64,000 bases of DNA from Phycisphaerae bacterium RAS1 (GCA_007859745.1 SMLU01000001.1:2728001-2792000); one strand, 5' to 3'; numbered from the stretch's first letter, positions 15,580 through 25,056 are shown. Translations and numbers: made by a program. The notes: generated by a model from the letters alone, not told the origin.

Positions 15580-17271
15580 ATGGACGCACTGTTCACCAAC
15601 CTGCTGGTCTTCCTGCCGCTGATCGCGGCGGTGATCGTCTGGACGCTGCCCGCGCGGCGCGAGGCGTCCGCCGGCCCGCTGGCGTTCTGGGTGGGGCTGT
15701 TGACGGCGCTGCTGTCGATCTACCTCTGGATGAAACTGCCGGCCGTCGGGCCGAAGGGGCTGGTGGGCGAGTTCCGCGCGGAGTGGATCACCATCGGCGA
15801 CTACGCCGGCTCGCGGCAGGTCGCCGGCGTGCAGGTGCGCTATCACGTGGGCATGGACGCGATCAGCGGCCCGCTGATTGCGCTGACAGGCGTGCTGGTG
15901 CCGTTGTCGATCGCATGCAGCTTCACTTCGATCCGCACGCGCGTCCGCGAGTACTACGCCTGGATGCTGGCGCTGACCGCGGCGATGTTCGGCGTGTTTC
16001 TGGCGCGCGACCTGCTGCTGTTCTACGTCTTCTTCGAATTCACGCTGATTCCGCTCTATTTCCTGATCGGCATCTGGGGCGGGGCGGAGCGGCGCTACGC
16101 GGCGACCAAGTTCTTCCTCTACACCTTCGTCGGCAGCGTCGTCACGTTCGCCGGCATTCTGTACCTCGCGGTGCGCTCGGCCGGCCTTCGCGGCGTGAAC
16201 ATCATCGACTTCGACCTGCAGACGCTCTCGTCGCTGGCCCTGAGCGGGCAGTCCGGCCTCACGCTGAACGAGCAGTCGCTGCTCTTCATCGCCTTCTTTT
16301 GCGGCTTCGCGATCAAAGTGCCCTTCTTCCCGCTACACACGTGGCTGCCGCTGGCGCACACCGAGGCGCCCACCGCCGGTTCGGTGCTGCTCGCGGGCGT
16401 CCTGCTGAAGCTGGGCACGTACGGCTTCTTGCGCTTCACGCTGCCGGTCGTGCCGGACGGGGCGATCGCCTGGGCGTCGGCCATGGGCGTGCTGGCGGTG
16501 GCCGGAATTATCTACGGCGCTCTGTGCTCGTGGGTGCAGCGCGACGTGAAGAAGCTGGTCGCCTACTCGTCCGTGTCGCACCTGGGCTTCTGCATGCTGG
16601 GAATGTTCAGCCTGCTGCCGGTGGGCGTGAGCGGATCCGTGCTCTACATGGTGAATCACGGCATCAGCACCGGGGCGCTGTTCCTCATGGTCGGCATGAT
16701 CTACGAGCGCTATCACACGCGCGACATGGATCAGATCGGCGGACTGGCGCGGCGCATGCCCGTGGCGGCGTTCTTCCTCGTGCTCTTTGTGCTCTCCAGC
16801 GTCGGACTGCCGGGATTGAACGGGTTTGTGAGCGAGTTCACGGTGCTCCTGGCCGCGTTCAATGCGACCAAGGTGCTGGGCCCCTGGTTTGGATCGATCG
16901 GCGCCGCCGGCATTCTCCTGGGCGCGATCTACCTGCTCTACATGACCGGCAAGGTGCTCTTCGGACCGCTCAAGGAGCCGCCGCACACGCCCGATCTTTC
17001 GGCCGGCCTGAAGGAAGACCTGACCAAGCGCGAGGTGGCCATTCTGCTGCCGCTGGCCGTGCTGGTGGTGCTGCTGGGCGCGTATCCGCGCATCATCACG
17101 GACACGCTCGATCCGGCGCTGCGCGACCAGATTCTGGCGCGGACGGATAGCCGACTGGCGATGCTGGACCATACTGCGCCGCTGGCGCAGCATGCGGGAG
17201 CGGACGACTCATGGGCGGGCCAGAGGCCCGCACTCCCCGGAATTGAAGCCCCCGCTGACGGAGGTGGCTGA
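15580..17271 (+). CDS. nuoM: NADH-quinone oxidoreductase subunit M
   Basis: This is an antiporter-like proton-pumping subunit of complex I (563 residues, about 14 helices). Recognisable motifs are FYVFFEFTLIPLYFLIGIWG, with the key glutamate, KVPFFPLHTWLPLAHTEAPT and KKLVAYSSVSHLGFCMLG. The ATG at 15580 starts the first helix (LLVFLPLIAAVIVWTLP). The last 25 or so residues (from about DDSWAGQRPALPG) are encoded by a palindromic intergenic-type phrase, GCGGGCCAGAGGCCCGC, so the tail looks like a repeat that slipped into the 3' end of the gene. It ends two bases before the nuoN start. Confidence 0.95.
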   Translation: MDALFTNLLVFLPLIAAVIVWTLPARREASAGPLAFWVGLLTALLSIYLWMKLPAVGPKGLVGEFRAEWITIGDYAGSRQVAGVQVRYHVGMDAISGPLIALTGVLVPLSIACSFTSIRTRVREYYAWMLALTAAMFGVFLARDLLLFYVFFEFTLIPLYFLIGIWGGAERRYAATKFFLYTFVGSVVTFAGILYLAVRSAGLRGVNIIDFDLQTLSSLALSGQSGLTLNEQSLLFIAFFCGFAIKVPFFPLHTWLPLAHTEAPTAGSVLLAGVLLKLGTYGFLRFTLPVVPDGAIAWASAMGVLAVAGIIYGALCSWVQRDVKKLVAYSSVSHLGFCMLGMFSLLPVGVSGSVLYMVNHGISTGALFLMVGMIYERYHTRDMDQIGGLARRMPVAAFFLVLFVLSSVGLPGLNGFVSEFTVLLAAFNATKVLGPWFGSIGAAGILLGAIYLLYMTGKVLFGPLKEPPHTPDLSAGLKEDLTKREVAILLPLAVLVVLLGAYPRIITDTLDPALRDQILARTDSRLAMLDHTAPLAQHAGADDSWAGQRPALPGIEAPADGGG

Positions 17272-17273
17272 CC

Positions 17274-18860
17274 GTGCCTGACGGCGTTGTGGTATCGCTG
17301 ACCGCGCTGCTGCCCGAGCTCCTGCTCGTGATCGCCGCCTGCGCCGTGCTCCTGGTCGGGCCGGGGCGGCGCGAAGGCGGCGGCGCGGCGCCGGTGCTGA
17401 CGCTGGTCGCGCTCCTGCTGGCGCTGATCGTTCTTCGCTTTGGAGAAACGCTGGGCATTCGCGGCGGCAGCGGCGGCGGGCTGTCGTTCGATGAGCTGGC
17501 CAAGTACGTCCGCACCAGCACCGCCGTCATCGGCATTCTGATCACCATGGCCGCCTGGTCGCAGCCCGCCGCCGGTGAGCGCGGCGAGTTCTTCGCCATG
17601 ATGCTCTTCTCGCTCAGCGGGCTGATGCTGGTCGGCGCGTCCAGCGACTTGGTCACGCTTTTCCTCGCCCTGGAGCTGGTCAGCATTCCGGCGTACACAC
17701 TCGTCACGCTCAGCCGCACGGATCTGAAGGCGCTCGAAGCGGGAACAAAGTACTTTTATCTCGGCGCTATGGCCGCCGCGATCAACGCGTACGGCTTCAG
17801 CTTCCTCTACGGCGTGGCCGGCTCGGCCGATCTGGGCGACGTGACGCGGGCCGTGGCCAGCGCGCTCGCCAAACCGGCCCAGGTGCTGCCCTACACCTTG
17901 GCGATGCTGGGCGTGACGTTGTCGGTCGCCGGTCTGCTGTTCAAGATCGCCGCCTTTCCGCTGCATTTCTACATCGGCGACGTGTATCAGGGCGCGGCTG
18001 CGCCGGTCGCCGGCATGCTCGGGTACGTACCGAAGCTGGCCGGCTTCGTCGCCATTCTGAAGGTCGTTGCGGCGACCAACGTCTGGCGCGGCGGCGACGT
18101 GCCGCTGTTCTGGGTGCTGTGGTGGGTGGCCGTGCTCAGCATGACCATCGGCAACACGCTGGCGCTGATGCAGACCAATGTCCGTCGCATGCTGGCGTAT
18201 TCCGGCATCGCCCACAGCGGCTACATGCTGGTCGGATTGATCGCCGGTCCGCTGGCCGGACCAGGCGTCATCGGCGACGGCGCGGCGGCAATTTTGTACT
18301 ACACCGTTATCTACGGAATCGCCAACCTGGGCGCGTTCACACTGCTCGGGCTGCTGCGGGTGCGCGGCGAGCCGGCCGAAACCGTCCGCGACCTGGCCGG
18401 GCTGCTGCGGCGACATCCGGGGCTGGCTTTGCTGATGGCGCTGGCAATGCTGACGCTCATGGGCCTGCCGCCGACGCCGGGTTTCTGGGGCAAGATGGCG
18501 CTCTTCGGCAGCGCGCTGGCGTCGGTGAAGGATTCCGGACCGCTCAACCAGTGGGTGGTTGCGCTGGTTGTCATCGCGGTGATCAACACGGCCGTGGCGG
18601 CGGCTTACTACCTTCGCGTAGTGGCGTCGCTGCTGCTGTATGAGAATGACGAGCCGGCCGAAGCGCGACAGGCCGACGCGCCGCAGATGGGCGTCGTGCT
18701 GTGCGGCTTCCTGCTGCTGATCTTTGCGTTCTTCCCCAACGCCTTGATGAACTTCGGGCGCGCTGCGTCCGGACCGCTGCGGGCGCAGGCGACGCCGATG
18801 AGGCTGGACGTGCCGGTACAGTCGCATCCCCCGGATGCCGGGCACGTTCACCCGTCCTGA
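17274..18860 (+). CDS. nuoN: NADH-quinone oxidoreductase subunit N
   Basis: This is the third antiporter-like subunit of the complex I membrane arm (528 residues). Family motifs are FLALELVSIPAYTLVTLSR, with the conserved glutamate, GTKYFYLGAMAAAINAYG, AAFPLHFYIGDVYQGAAAPV and VRRMLAYSGIAHSGYMLVG. The start is a GTG at 17274 with GGAGG nine bases upstream, two bases after nuoM. It is the last gene of the nuoJKLMN block. The tail is short and rich in Ala/Pro after the final helix. Confidence 0.95.
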   Translation: MPDGVVVSLTALLPELLLVIAACAVLLVGPGRREGGGAAPVLTLVALLLALIVLRFGETLGIRGGSGGGLSFDELAKYVRTSTAVIGILITMAAWSQPAAGERGEFFAMMLFSLSGLMLVGASSDLVTLFLALELVSIPAYTLVTLSRTDLKALEAGTKYFYLGAMAAAINAYGFSFLYGVAGSADLGDVTRAVASALAKPAQVLPYTLAMLGVTLSVAGLLFKIAAFPLHFYIGDVYQGAAAPVAGMLGYVPKLAGFVAILKVVAATNVWRGGDVPLFWVLWWVAVLSMTIGNTLALMQTNVRRMLAYSGIAHSGYMLVGLIAGPLAGPGVIGDGAAAILYYTVIYGIANLGAFTLLGLLRVRGEPAETVRDLAGLLRRHPGLALLMALAMLTLMGLPPTPGFWGKMALFGSALASVKDSGPLNQWVVALVVIAVINTAVAAAYYLRVVASLLLYENDEPAEARQADAPQMGVVLCGFLLLIFAFFPNALMNFGRAASGPLRAQATPMRLDVPVQSHPPDAGHVHPS

Positions 18861-18928
18861 CGCCGCGGGCGGGTACAATCTATAGTCAGGTGCGCGCCTC
18901 TTGGAGACGCCGGAAAGCGAGGAGCCGG

Positions 18929-19399
18929 ATGCCTCTGAAACCCGGACGCATTCTGTGGCCCACGGATTTCTCCGAATTGTCGCTGGAGGGGGCGCGCTAC
19001 GCCCGAGGATTTCGCGAGTCGTTCGGCTGCGAGCTGCACGTTCTGCACGTCGTCGCGCCGCCCATCGGTCCGGACGTGTCCCTCATGCTGCCGGCTGAAT
19101 TCCCGCTGCCCGTGACCGACCCGGAGATGATCACCGCCTGCCGCCGCAGCCTGGCGAAGCTGGCGGCCGACCAGTTCGGCGGCGATCCGTCGATCACGTG
19201 CGACGTGCAGTTGGGCGCCTCGTGGTCGGGCATCTGCGACTACGCCAAGGGGCACCAGATCGACCTGATTATTGTGGCGACGCACGGCCGGACAGGCCTG
19301 CCGCATGTGCTGATCGGCAGCACGGCCGAGCGGATTGTGCAGCACGCACCTTGCCCGGTATTGGTGGTGAAACACGGGCAGTGCGGGTTCGCGGTATAG
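18929..19399 (+). CDS. Universal stress protein (UspA family)
   Basis: This is a small cytoplasmic stress protein of 156 residues. Family features are the start GRILWPTDFSELSLEGARYA, with the ATP-fold aspartate, and the C-terminal nucleotide-binding loop THGRTGLPHVLIGSTAERIV, which matches the ATP-binding Usp subclass, ending in APCPVLVV. The ATG at 18929 follows GAGGAG by five bases. It lies 68 bp after nuoN on the same strand and could be read through from the nuo operon, fitting a link between respiration and stress, although that is inference. Confidence 0.92.
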   Translation: MPLKPGRILWPTDFSELSLEGARYARGFRESFGCELHVLHVVAPPIGPDVSLMLPAEFPLPVTDPEMITACRRSLAKLAADQFGGDPSITCDVQLGASWSGICDYAKGHQIDLIIVATHGRTGLPHVLIGSTAERIVQHAPCPVLVVKHGQCGFAV

Positions 19400-19478
19400 G
19401 GGGGGCGAACGCCGGTACACGCCCAAGGGGCGGCGATTTCACGCTCTATCTTCCAGCGGCTGAAGCGGATTTGGACTT

Positions 19479-19506
19479 AGAATTCGTCTGACCGTGTCCG
19501 AATTCT
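19479..19506. promoter_or_regulatory. Perfect inverted repeat AGAATTCG-N12-CGAATTCT
   Basis: Perfect 8-bp inverted arms separated by 12 bp lie between the usp gene and the promoter at 19575. The geometry suits a dimeric regulator or a small hairpin. There is no T-tract, so a terminator is less likely. The rest of the 19400-19790 gap holds only the promoter and the leader of the next gene. Confidence 0.45.
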
Positions 19507-19574
19507 CGTTTAAGTGTCTGTCGCTTATGGGTATATGGCGATGCGGAGCGCATCAAGAAACGTTCATAATTCCG

Positions 19575-19604
19575 TTGACACGCCGTGCGCGATTGCGGTA
19601 TGCT
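19575..19604 (+). promoter_or_regulatory. Sigma-70-like promoter for the P-domain protein
   Basis: TTGACA at 19575-19580 and TATGCT at 19599-19604 are separated by 18 bp. A start site near 19611 would give a leader of about 180 nt before the ATG at 19791. Confidence 0.6.
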
Positions 19605-19790
19605 GAGTCGAAGTGAGGGAAAGGTACGCCCTGCCCTTCTGGTCATTCGGCTTTCCCGAGCAGCTTCGCAATAGCCGGCGAAGTTGCCTCGTGTTCAGCT
19701 TCGGCTCGCGGCGATCGGCCCGAGTCGGATTTGGACGGCCTGTGTGAGACCAAAGACGAACTTTGCGTTCGATTTTCTGGAGGAGAGTTA

Positions 19791-20393
19791 ATGAAGAAGT
19801 TTGTTGGCATTCTCGGCCTGGCGGCTCTGGCTGCCCCGGCCCTTGCCCAGCCGCAGAAGAATTTTCTGTGGACAGGCAGCCTTGCGATCGCTGATAACGA
19901 CGGCCCGTCGACGGTGACCATCACGGTCCCGGCGGATCCGGGTGGTCTGAACACGGTCGGCGACGTCAACGTCGACACGATCATTGCCCACACGTGGCAG
20001 GGCGATATGAACATCGTCGTCAGCCACGGCGGCACGTCGGTCAACGTCTATAACCGTCCCGGCTTTGCCGGCACCGGTTTTGGCTTCTCGACTGACAACG
20101 TCGGCAACCCCACCACGGGCGTCGCGTTCGTGTGGGACGATGAAGCCACGCAGGGCCCGTACGACACCCCGGTGGTTGCGATCAACAACCCCGTCGGCAA
20201 CTGGCGTCCGGAAAGCCCGTTGAGCGCGTTCGACGGCATGGACAAGCGCGGCGACTGGACCTTCACGGTCACCGACCATGCGGCCGGCGACGTCGGCACG
20301 ATTCGCCAGTTCTCGCTGGCGTTCACGAACGTCCCTGAGCCCGCGGCTCTGGCGCTTCTGGCGCTGGGCGGCATGCTCCTGCGTCGTCGCTAA
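19791..20393 (+). CDS. Exported P-domain protein with PEP-CTERM sorting signal
   Basis: This 200-residue surface protein starts with a signal peptide (MKKFVGILGLAALAAPALA). It continues into a proprotein-convertase P/Homo B-like beta domain (about residues 30-175), seen in VTITVP, NVDTIIAHTWQGDMNIVV and the closing KRGDWTFTVTDHAAGDVGTI. It ends in a PEP-CTERM tripartite signal: VPEPAA, a hydrophobic stretch, and RRR. The signal implies processing by an exosortase, which is not in this window. The ATG at 19791 follows GGAGGAG. It is a single-gene unit, with a promoter upstream and a strong terminator 40 bp downstream. Confidence 0.88.
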   Translation: MKKFVGILGLAALAAPALAQPQKNFLWTGSLAIADNDGPSTVTITVPADPGGLNTVGDVNVDTIIAHTWQGDMNIVVSHGGTSVNVYNRPGFAGTGFGFSTDNVGNPTTGVAFVWDDEATQGPYDTPVVAINNPVGNWRPESPLSAFDGMDKRGDWTFTVTDHAAGDVGTIRQFSLAFTNVPEPAALALLALGGMLLRRR

Positions 20394-20432
20394 GCCATCA
20401 TTATCCGCCCCGTGCGGATTTTGAAGCTTTCG

Positions 20433-20468
20433 GAACAGGCGGTCTTCGGGCCGCCTGTTCTTTTTTTT
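20433..20468 (+). terminator. Rho-independent terminator
   Basis: The ten-base stem GAACAGGCGG / CCGCCTGTTC with an eight-base loop is followed by eight T residues. It ends the P-domain gene transcript and is the clearest terminator in the window. Confidence 0.93.
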
Positions 20469-20559
20469 GCCGCTTCGTTCCGCCCAGTCTGGTTTCCAGC
20501 TTGCACGGTCCGCACAGCGGACCCTACTTGGCTTTTTTTGCCGCTTCGATTGCTCTTTC

Positions 20560-20632
20560 CGAGCCGCGACCGTGAGGGAGCGGTTCCGGAGGAGGCGCTG
20601 AAAAGAACCGCTTGCTCACGCGCGCGGCTCGG
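20560..20632. repeat. Palindromic element, GAGCCGCG family
   Basis: The outer arms CGAGCCGCG(A)C.GTGAG and CTCACGCGCGCGGCTCG and the inner arms GCGGTT / AACCGC form a nested inverted repeat. A close relative lies at 31471-31538. The remaining sequence between the terminator and the carboxypeptidase stop holds no gene. Confidence 0.7.
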
Positions 20633-20690
20633 GAAGAACCTACCACTTACGCGCGCGGCGCGGATCGAACTGGCGGCTACGGGATAGCTT

Positions 20691-22931
20691 CTACCGCGAT
20701 CGGCCGACGATCAGCGCCACGAAGCCGTTGATATCCAACACTGTCGTCGCGCCGTCGCCGTCGATATCGCCGTTGAGGATCAGGCAATCAGGGAATTGCT
20801 GCTGATACGCGGCCGGATCAGCCAGCGCCAGCACGAACGCGTTGATGTCGAGCACGTTCACGGCGCCGTCGCAGTTCATGTCCCCGCGCAGGCCGCCGCA
20901 CTCATCGGGCACACCGTCGTGATCCTCGTCAGCGCTGATCGGCGCCGCTTCGCAGGAGACGGCCACGCTGATGTAGGAGGGGAACGGGCACAGTTCGCCG
21001 ACGGCCGGTGTCGCCACCATCCGCAGCGTGGCCACGCCGCCGGTCAGCAGGTTGTTGTACTGCCCGAAGGGAAGCGTGAGCGTCGCCACGCTGGGGGTCA
21101 GCGGGCAATCGGCGCCACCGGGGCCATAGAGGTTGCCAATCGGCGCGTCATTCAGCAGCACATCAATGCGTTCGGAGTCCAGGTTCAGGTCGGCTGCGGC
21201 CTCGAAGCGCAAGGTCACGTCGCCCAGCGCCGGCCGGGCGGCATAGCTGTAAGCCTGCGGCGAGCTGGCGTTGATCGGCGTCAAATCCAGGGACGCGACG
21301 CGAAACTCGGTCGACAGATCGCACGAATCCGGCCGCCCGTTGCCGTTGCAGTCCTGTTCGGCGCCGGCCGCAAGATCCAGCGCGTCATCCACGCCGTTGT
21401 GATTGCAGTCGCGGGCCGTGACGAACGTCGCCGGCGAAGCCGGAGGCGCCAGGGTGGCGCCCACGAAGTTCTCCGCCGTCACGCGCCAGTAGTAGGTCCG
21501 CCCCTCTTCGAGCGGAGCGGCGGCGGTGTACTGCGTGGCGCGAATCCGGCTGACGTCGATGTCCGGCGTTCGAAAGAGCGGATCGTCATCTACGCGCACG
21601 CGATACGAGACGGCCAGCGGCGATGGCGTCCAGATGAACGTCGGCTGCGGATCGACCGCGAGCGCGCCGGCGGGCGGCTCGACGGTGTCGAACGCGCCCG
21701 GTGTTGTGAACGTCGTGCTCGCGTAATTCGCGTACCACAGCAGCGATGGGTAGATTTCCTCGCAGGTGGGCGCAATCTGCTCGGCCGGAAGCAGGAATCC
21801 GAACTGCCCGCGATCGCGCAGCTCGTAGGTCATGGCCAGGATGCCGTGCTGGCCGTAGGCGTAGTCGACCGATGTTCCGGACGCGGGGTAGATCGTGGTG
21901 TAGACCGGTCCGGGGCCGTAGCTCATCCCGTGCACGTCGCGCACCACGTCGCGCATGTAGCCGCCCATGTAGCGCAGCTCGGCGTCGTCCGGGGCGAGCT
22001 GCGGCGTCCAGCCCCAGGCCCACATGATCAGTTGCGAATAGCTGTGCACGTCGGTGAAGGCCACGATGTTCGGGTTGGCGATCAGGATGTTACGGATCGC
22101 CTGCGTTTCCGGCTCGGAGAACGGGGACGGGCCGCAGTAGGTGTCGGACGGCGGGTCGCTGCTGGCGCCCTGCAGGCACCAGTGATCGCCCCAGTTGCGA
22201 TTCAGATCGACGCCGAAGCTGCCGCCGTTGTTCCGGCGGTTCTTCCGCCAGAAGCGGAACGTATTCCACGAATACTCGTACCCGTCCGGATTCATGACGG
22301 GAATGATGCGCCAGTCGCAGCGGTCCACCAGCTCGCGGGCGAGCGGGTCGGTGTCGTAGGTGCGGATGAGCTGGTCGGCGACGTAGAGCGCCGTGGCCAC
22401 GGTGATCCACTCGCGCGCGTGCTGCCCGCCGAACATCAGGATTCCCGGCTCGGTCCCGACGGCCGGCGCGCCGATCCGCAGGCCGACGATCGGACGGCCT
22501 TCCACCGAAGTCCCCGCCGTGAACGGCTGGGCCAGGTCGGGCCGCAGGGCGACGAGCTGGTTCATGTAGCTCTGCACGGCGGCGAGATTCATGTAGTTGT
22601 CGAATGTCCGCCCGCCGCCGCGCTCCGCTGCGAGGCGCTCCGCGTCAATCAGCGGCTGGACGTCCTCGATCAGCACGCGGAACGGGAGTCCGGCGGCGGC
22701 CAGCCGCTGGCGCTGCGCCGGGCTGACGCGGACGTCGTTCTCGCCGATGCCCGGCCCGTGGCAGTTCCAGAAGTCGTCCGCCAGCGTGAGCAGGAGTTCC
22801 AGCTCCTTCTCGGTCGCGGCGCGGACGCGCACGACCTGGTGACCTGAAAAATCGCTCGGCGGCTCCGCGCCAGACGCGGATTGCCAGGAAGTGAGAATGA
22901 CGAGCAGCAGGAAGCCGAAGCGTGTACACAT
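20691..22931 (-). CDS. Secreted M14 zinc carboxypeptidase with dockerin repeats
   Basis: This 746-residue exported metallopeptidase starts at 22931 (MCTRFGFLLLVILTSW) eight bases after GGGAGG, with a signal peptide of about 22 residues. A propeptide-like region (about 28-110) precedes the M14 domain (about 115-420). The zinc ligands are H171 and E174 in GGQHAREW and H296 in DVHSYSQLIMW. DLNRNWGDHW supplies the substrate-binding Arg, and E370 in MTYELRDRGQFGF is the catalytic base. A fibronectin III-like domain follows (about 430-520). EF-hand-like spacers (DCNHNGVDDALDL; DCNGNGRPDSCDL) and two dockerin loops (DMNCDGAVNVLDINAFV; DIDGDGATTVLDINGFV) end the protein. It probably trims C-terminal residues from extracellular peptides. 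Confidence 0.92.
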   Translation of the reverse strand: MCTRFGFLLLVILTSWQSASGAEPPSDFSGHQVVRVRAATEKELELLLTLADDFWNCHGPGIGENDVRVSPAQRQRLAAAGLPFRVLIEDVQPLIDAERLAAERGGGRTFDNYMNLAAVQSYMNQLVALRPDLAQPFTAGTSVEGRPIVGLRIGAPAVGTEPGILMFGGQHAREWITVATALYVADQLIRTYDTDPLARELVDRCDWRIIPVMNPDGYEYSWNTFRFWRKNRRNNGGSFGVDLNRNWGDHWCLQGASSDPPSDTYCGPSPFSEPETQAIRNILIANPNIVAFTDVHSYSQLIMWAWGWTPQLAPDDAELRYMGGYMRDVVRDVHGMSYGPGPVYTTIYPASGTSVDYAYGQHGILAMTYELRDRGQFGFLLPAEQIAPTCEEIYPSLLWYANYASTTFTTPGAFDTVEPPAGALAVDPQPTFIWTPSPLAVSYRVRVDDDPLFRTPDIDVSRIRATQYTAAAPLEEGRTYYWRVTAENFVGATLAPPASPATFVTARDCNHNGVDDALDLAAGAEQDCNGNGRPDSCDLSTEFRVASLDLTPINASSPQAYSYAARPALGDVTLRFEAAADLNLDSERIDVLLNDAPIGNLYGPGGADCPLTPSVATLTLPFGQYNNLLTGGVATLRMVATPAVGELCPFPSYISVAVSCEAAPISADEDHDGVPDECGGLRGDMNCDGAVNVLDINAFVLALADPAAYQQQFPDCLILNGDIDGDGATTVLDINGFVALIVGRSR

Positions 22932-23040
22932 CTCTAAGCCTCCCGAAAAGCGGCCGGCAGCCGTATCTATCCTACGTTCAGGTGGTACTGTCCGGACCCC
23001 ATTCCGGCAAGAAAAAAGTCTCCCCTCCGCGGGGTCATCC

Positions 23041-23140
23041 GTCCGAACCCGCCGCGCCAAGCGGCGGGGTGACGTCCCCGGCCTGTGGCGCGCCGATCAG
23101 AAATGATCGTCAACCCGCCGCTTGGCGCGGCGGGTTCGGA
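23041..23140. repeat. BIME-like palindromic element, copy D (subtype 1, inverted spacer)
   Basis: Same arms as the other copies. The spacer (CCCCGGCCTGTGGCGCGCCG...) is the reverse complement of the subtype 1 spacer at 11627, so the element is inserted in the opposite orientation. It lies between two minus-strand genes. Confidence 0.88.
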
Positions 23141-23208
23141 CAAACGGCCCGGCGGCGGCGAAGCCAAGAGCACAGGCCAAGCCCACCGCCGCCGGCTCAC
23201 GACGAGCG

Positions 23209-24942
23209 TCACTCACCGCCGGCGCCGGTACGAGCGTCGCTTGTGCGGCGGCGAAGCTCGTGCAGCGGCAGAACATCACGGGCGTTGTCGGTCAGCCCTT
23301 CGAACTCGCGATTCAACAGGTAGTTACCGGTTTTGAAGTACAGCGGAATGACCGGCAACTCCGCACACAAGATGGCCTCTGCCCGGGACAGCAGGGCGTA
23401 GCGTTGGGCGTCATCGGCTTCCTCGGCCGCCGCGGCGATGGCCGAATCGTATTCGGGGCTTGACCAGCCGGTGCGGTTCTGGCCGTCGCCGGTGGTGAAC
23501 ATATCGAGGAACGTGTTGGGGTCGAGATAATCGCCATACCAGTCGCTGCGGACAACGTCATAGTCGAGCGCGCGGATGCGCTGGCTAAGCACTTTGCTCT
23601 CCACGCTACGCAGCACGACGCGCAGCCCGAGCGATTTTTCCCACATCGCCTGGACGGCTTCCGCGATGCGCTGCTGATCGGGATGGGGCGCGAAGGCCAG
23701 TTCGATTTCGCGCGCCGCCGGATCGACGCCGGCCTCGGTCAGAAACGCCTTCGCGCTCGCGACCCGGTCGTCCATCGACAGACCGGCGCCCAGACCCGTG
23801 GGGGGCTGATAGCTGACCCACGTCCCGTCCGCGGCGCGGCGGCGCATCAGCGCGGCGGCCGGTGCCGGTACGTAAGTGTCCGCGGGAATCTCGCCCAGCC
23901 CGAGTACGTGCCGGCAAAGCGCCGGCTTGTCGATCGCCAGCGAGAGCGCCCGGCGTACGCGGGCGTCGTCCAGCGGCGGCCGCGTGCAGTTGACGCGGAA
24001 AAAGTAGGTCGCCAGGCGCGGGCCGATGGCGAAGTCGCGGCGCTCGCCTCGCGCCTCTTGCGCTTTGAGTGCACGGGCCAGCGCCGTATCCAGGCCGCGC
24101 AGCAGGTCGACGCCGCCGGTTTGATAGGCCAGCAGGGCCGCGTTCGGATCGGGGAAGACCGCGACCTGGATGGAATCGACGGCCGCCGGCGGCGTGAAGT
24201 ACGGGTTTCGCTGGAGCCAGAGGCCGCGCTTGAAATCCCAGCGTTTCAACAGGTACGGCCCGTTGCACAGGATATTCTCCGGCCGCGTCCAGAGGTGCCG
24301 CCGGCTGCGGCGCGAGTAGCGGTCTGCGCCGCCGAAGCGCTCGATCAGGTCGGCCCGCACGGGGGCGAGCGTCGCGAACGAGGTGAGATCGAGGAAGTAG
24401 CTGCACGGCGCCGCGAGCCGCACGCGCAGCGTCCAGTCGTCTTCGGCTTCGATTCCGACGGCATCGGCGGGCTGGTCGTTCTCGGGCGAGTCATCGCCGC
24501 GCGAACGAAAATAGCGCTCCGCGCCAATAATGACGAACAGCAGCGAGAAGTACTGGGCCTCCAGCGCCGGATCGAGCGCCCGCAGCCAGGCGTAGCGGAA
24601 ATCGCCGGCCGTGACCGGCCGGCCGTCCGACCAGCGCCGCGGCGAATCGGCGTGCAGATGGAACGTCCAGGTTTTTCGATCGTCGCTGACGTCCCAGCGC
24701 TGCGCGGCGGCCGGGCGAGCCTCGAGCGTCTGCGGATCGAGGCGCGTCAGGCCCTCGAAAAGGGCGCCGCAGAGCTGCGTTTCAAGCTGCCAGCTGGCGC
24801 GCTGCGGGTCGATCGTGCGCGGCTCCTCGCTGGCGGGAGCGGCCAACACGAAATCGGCCCGCGGCGGCGCGTCGCGCAGGGAGAGCCAGGCCACGAGCAG
24901 CAGGGCGGGGATGAGCGTGATCGCGAGGATGCCGCGAAACAT
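23209..24942 (-). CDS. Oligopeptide ABC transporter substrate-binding protein (SBP family 5)
   Basis: This 577-residue extracytoplasmic solute-binding protein is of the OppA/DppA type. The N-terminus (MFRGILAITLIPALLLVAWL) is a signal anchor. Family features are RTIDPQ near the start, LFEGLTRLDPQTLE, the DGRPVTAGDFRYAWLRALDP segment, NGPYLLKRWDFKRGLWLQRN, RRALSLAIDKPALCRHVLG and a late DYLDPNTFLDMF. These proteins deliver peptides to a membrane ABC transporter. No permease or ATPase gene for it lies nearby, so it may be an orphan receptor. The ATG at 24942 has no obvious ribosome site, so the start is tentative; a longer frame reaches 25029. Confidence 0.85.
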   Translation of the reverse strand: MFRGILAITLIPALLLVAWLSLRDAPPRADFVLAAPASEEPRTIDPQRASWQLETQLCGALFEGLTRLDPQTLEARPAAAQRWDVSDDRKTWTFHLHADSPRRWSDGRPVTAGDFRYAWLRALDPALEAQYFSLLFVIIGAERYFRSRGDDSPENDQPADAVGIEAEDDWTLRVRLAAPCSYFLDLTSFATLAPVRADLIERFGGADRYSRRSRRHLWTRPENILCNGPYLLKRWDFKRGLWLQRNPYFTPPAAVDSIQVAVFPDPNAALLAYQTGGVDLLRGLDTALARALKAQEARGERRDFAIGPRLATYFFRVNCTRPPLDDARVRRALSLAIDKPALCRHVLGLGEIPADTYVPAPAAALMRRRAADGTWVSYQPPTGLGAGLSMDDRVASAKAFLTEAGVDPAAREIELAFAPHPDQQRIAEAVQAMWEKSLGLRVVLRSVESKVLSQRIRALDYDVVRSDWYGDYLDPNTFLDMFTTGDGQNRTGWSSPEYDSAIAAAAEEADDAQRYALLSRAEAILCAELPVIPLYFKTGNYLLNREFEGLTDNARDVLPLHELRRRTSDARTGAGGE

Positions 24943-25056
24943 CGAGGGAGATGATACGGCATCGGCGCGATCGCCGACGAGGACACGGACAAGCGGAGTA
25001 CCGCTTGTCCGTGCCACCCATGGTGCCACCCATCAGGAGTGCCCGGCGCCGGCCGG

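Noticed and set aside
16938..18878. Long minus-strand open frame across nuoM and nuoN
   Set aside because: Antisense to two well-defined complex I genes; low-complexity His/Arg/Gln composition.
20796..22847. Long plus-strand open frame opposite the M14 peptidase
   Set aside because: The peptidase frame has all catalytic residues; the opposite frame is Arg/Val/Gly filler typical of high GC DNA.
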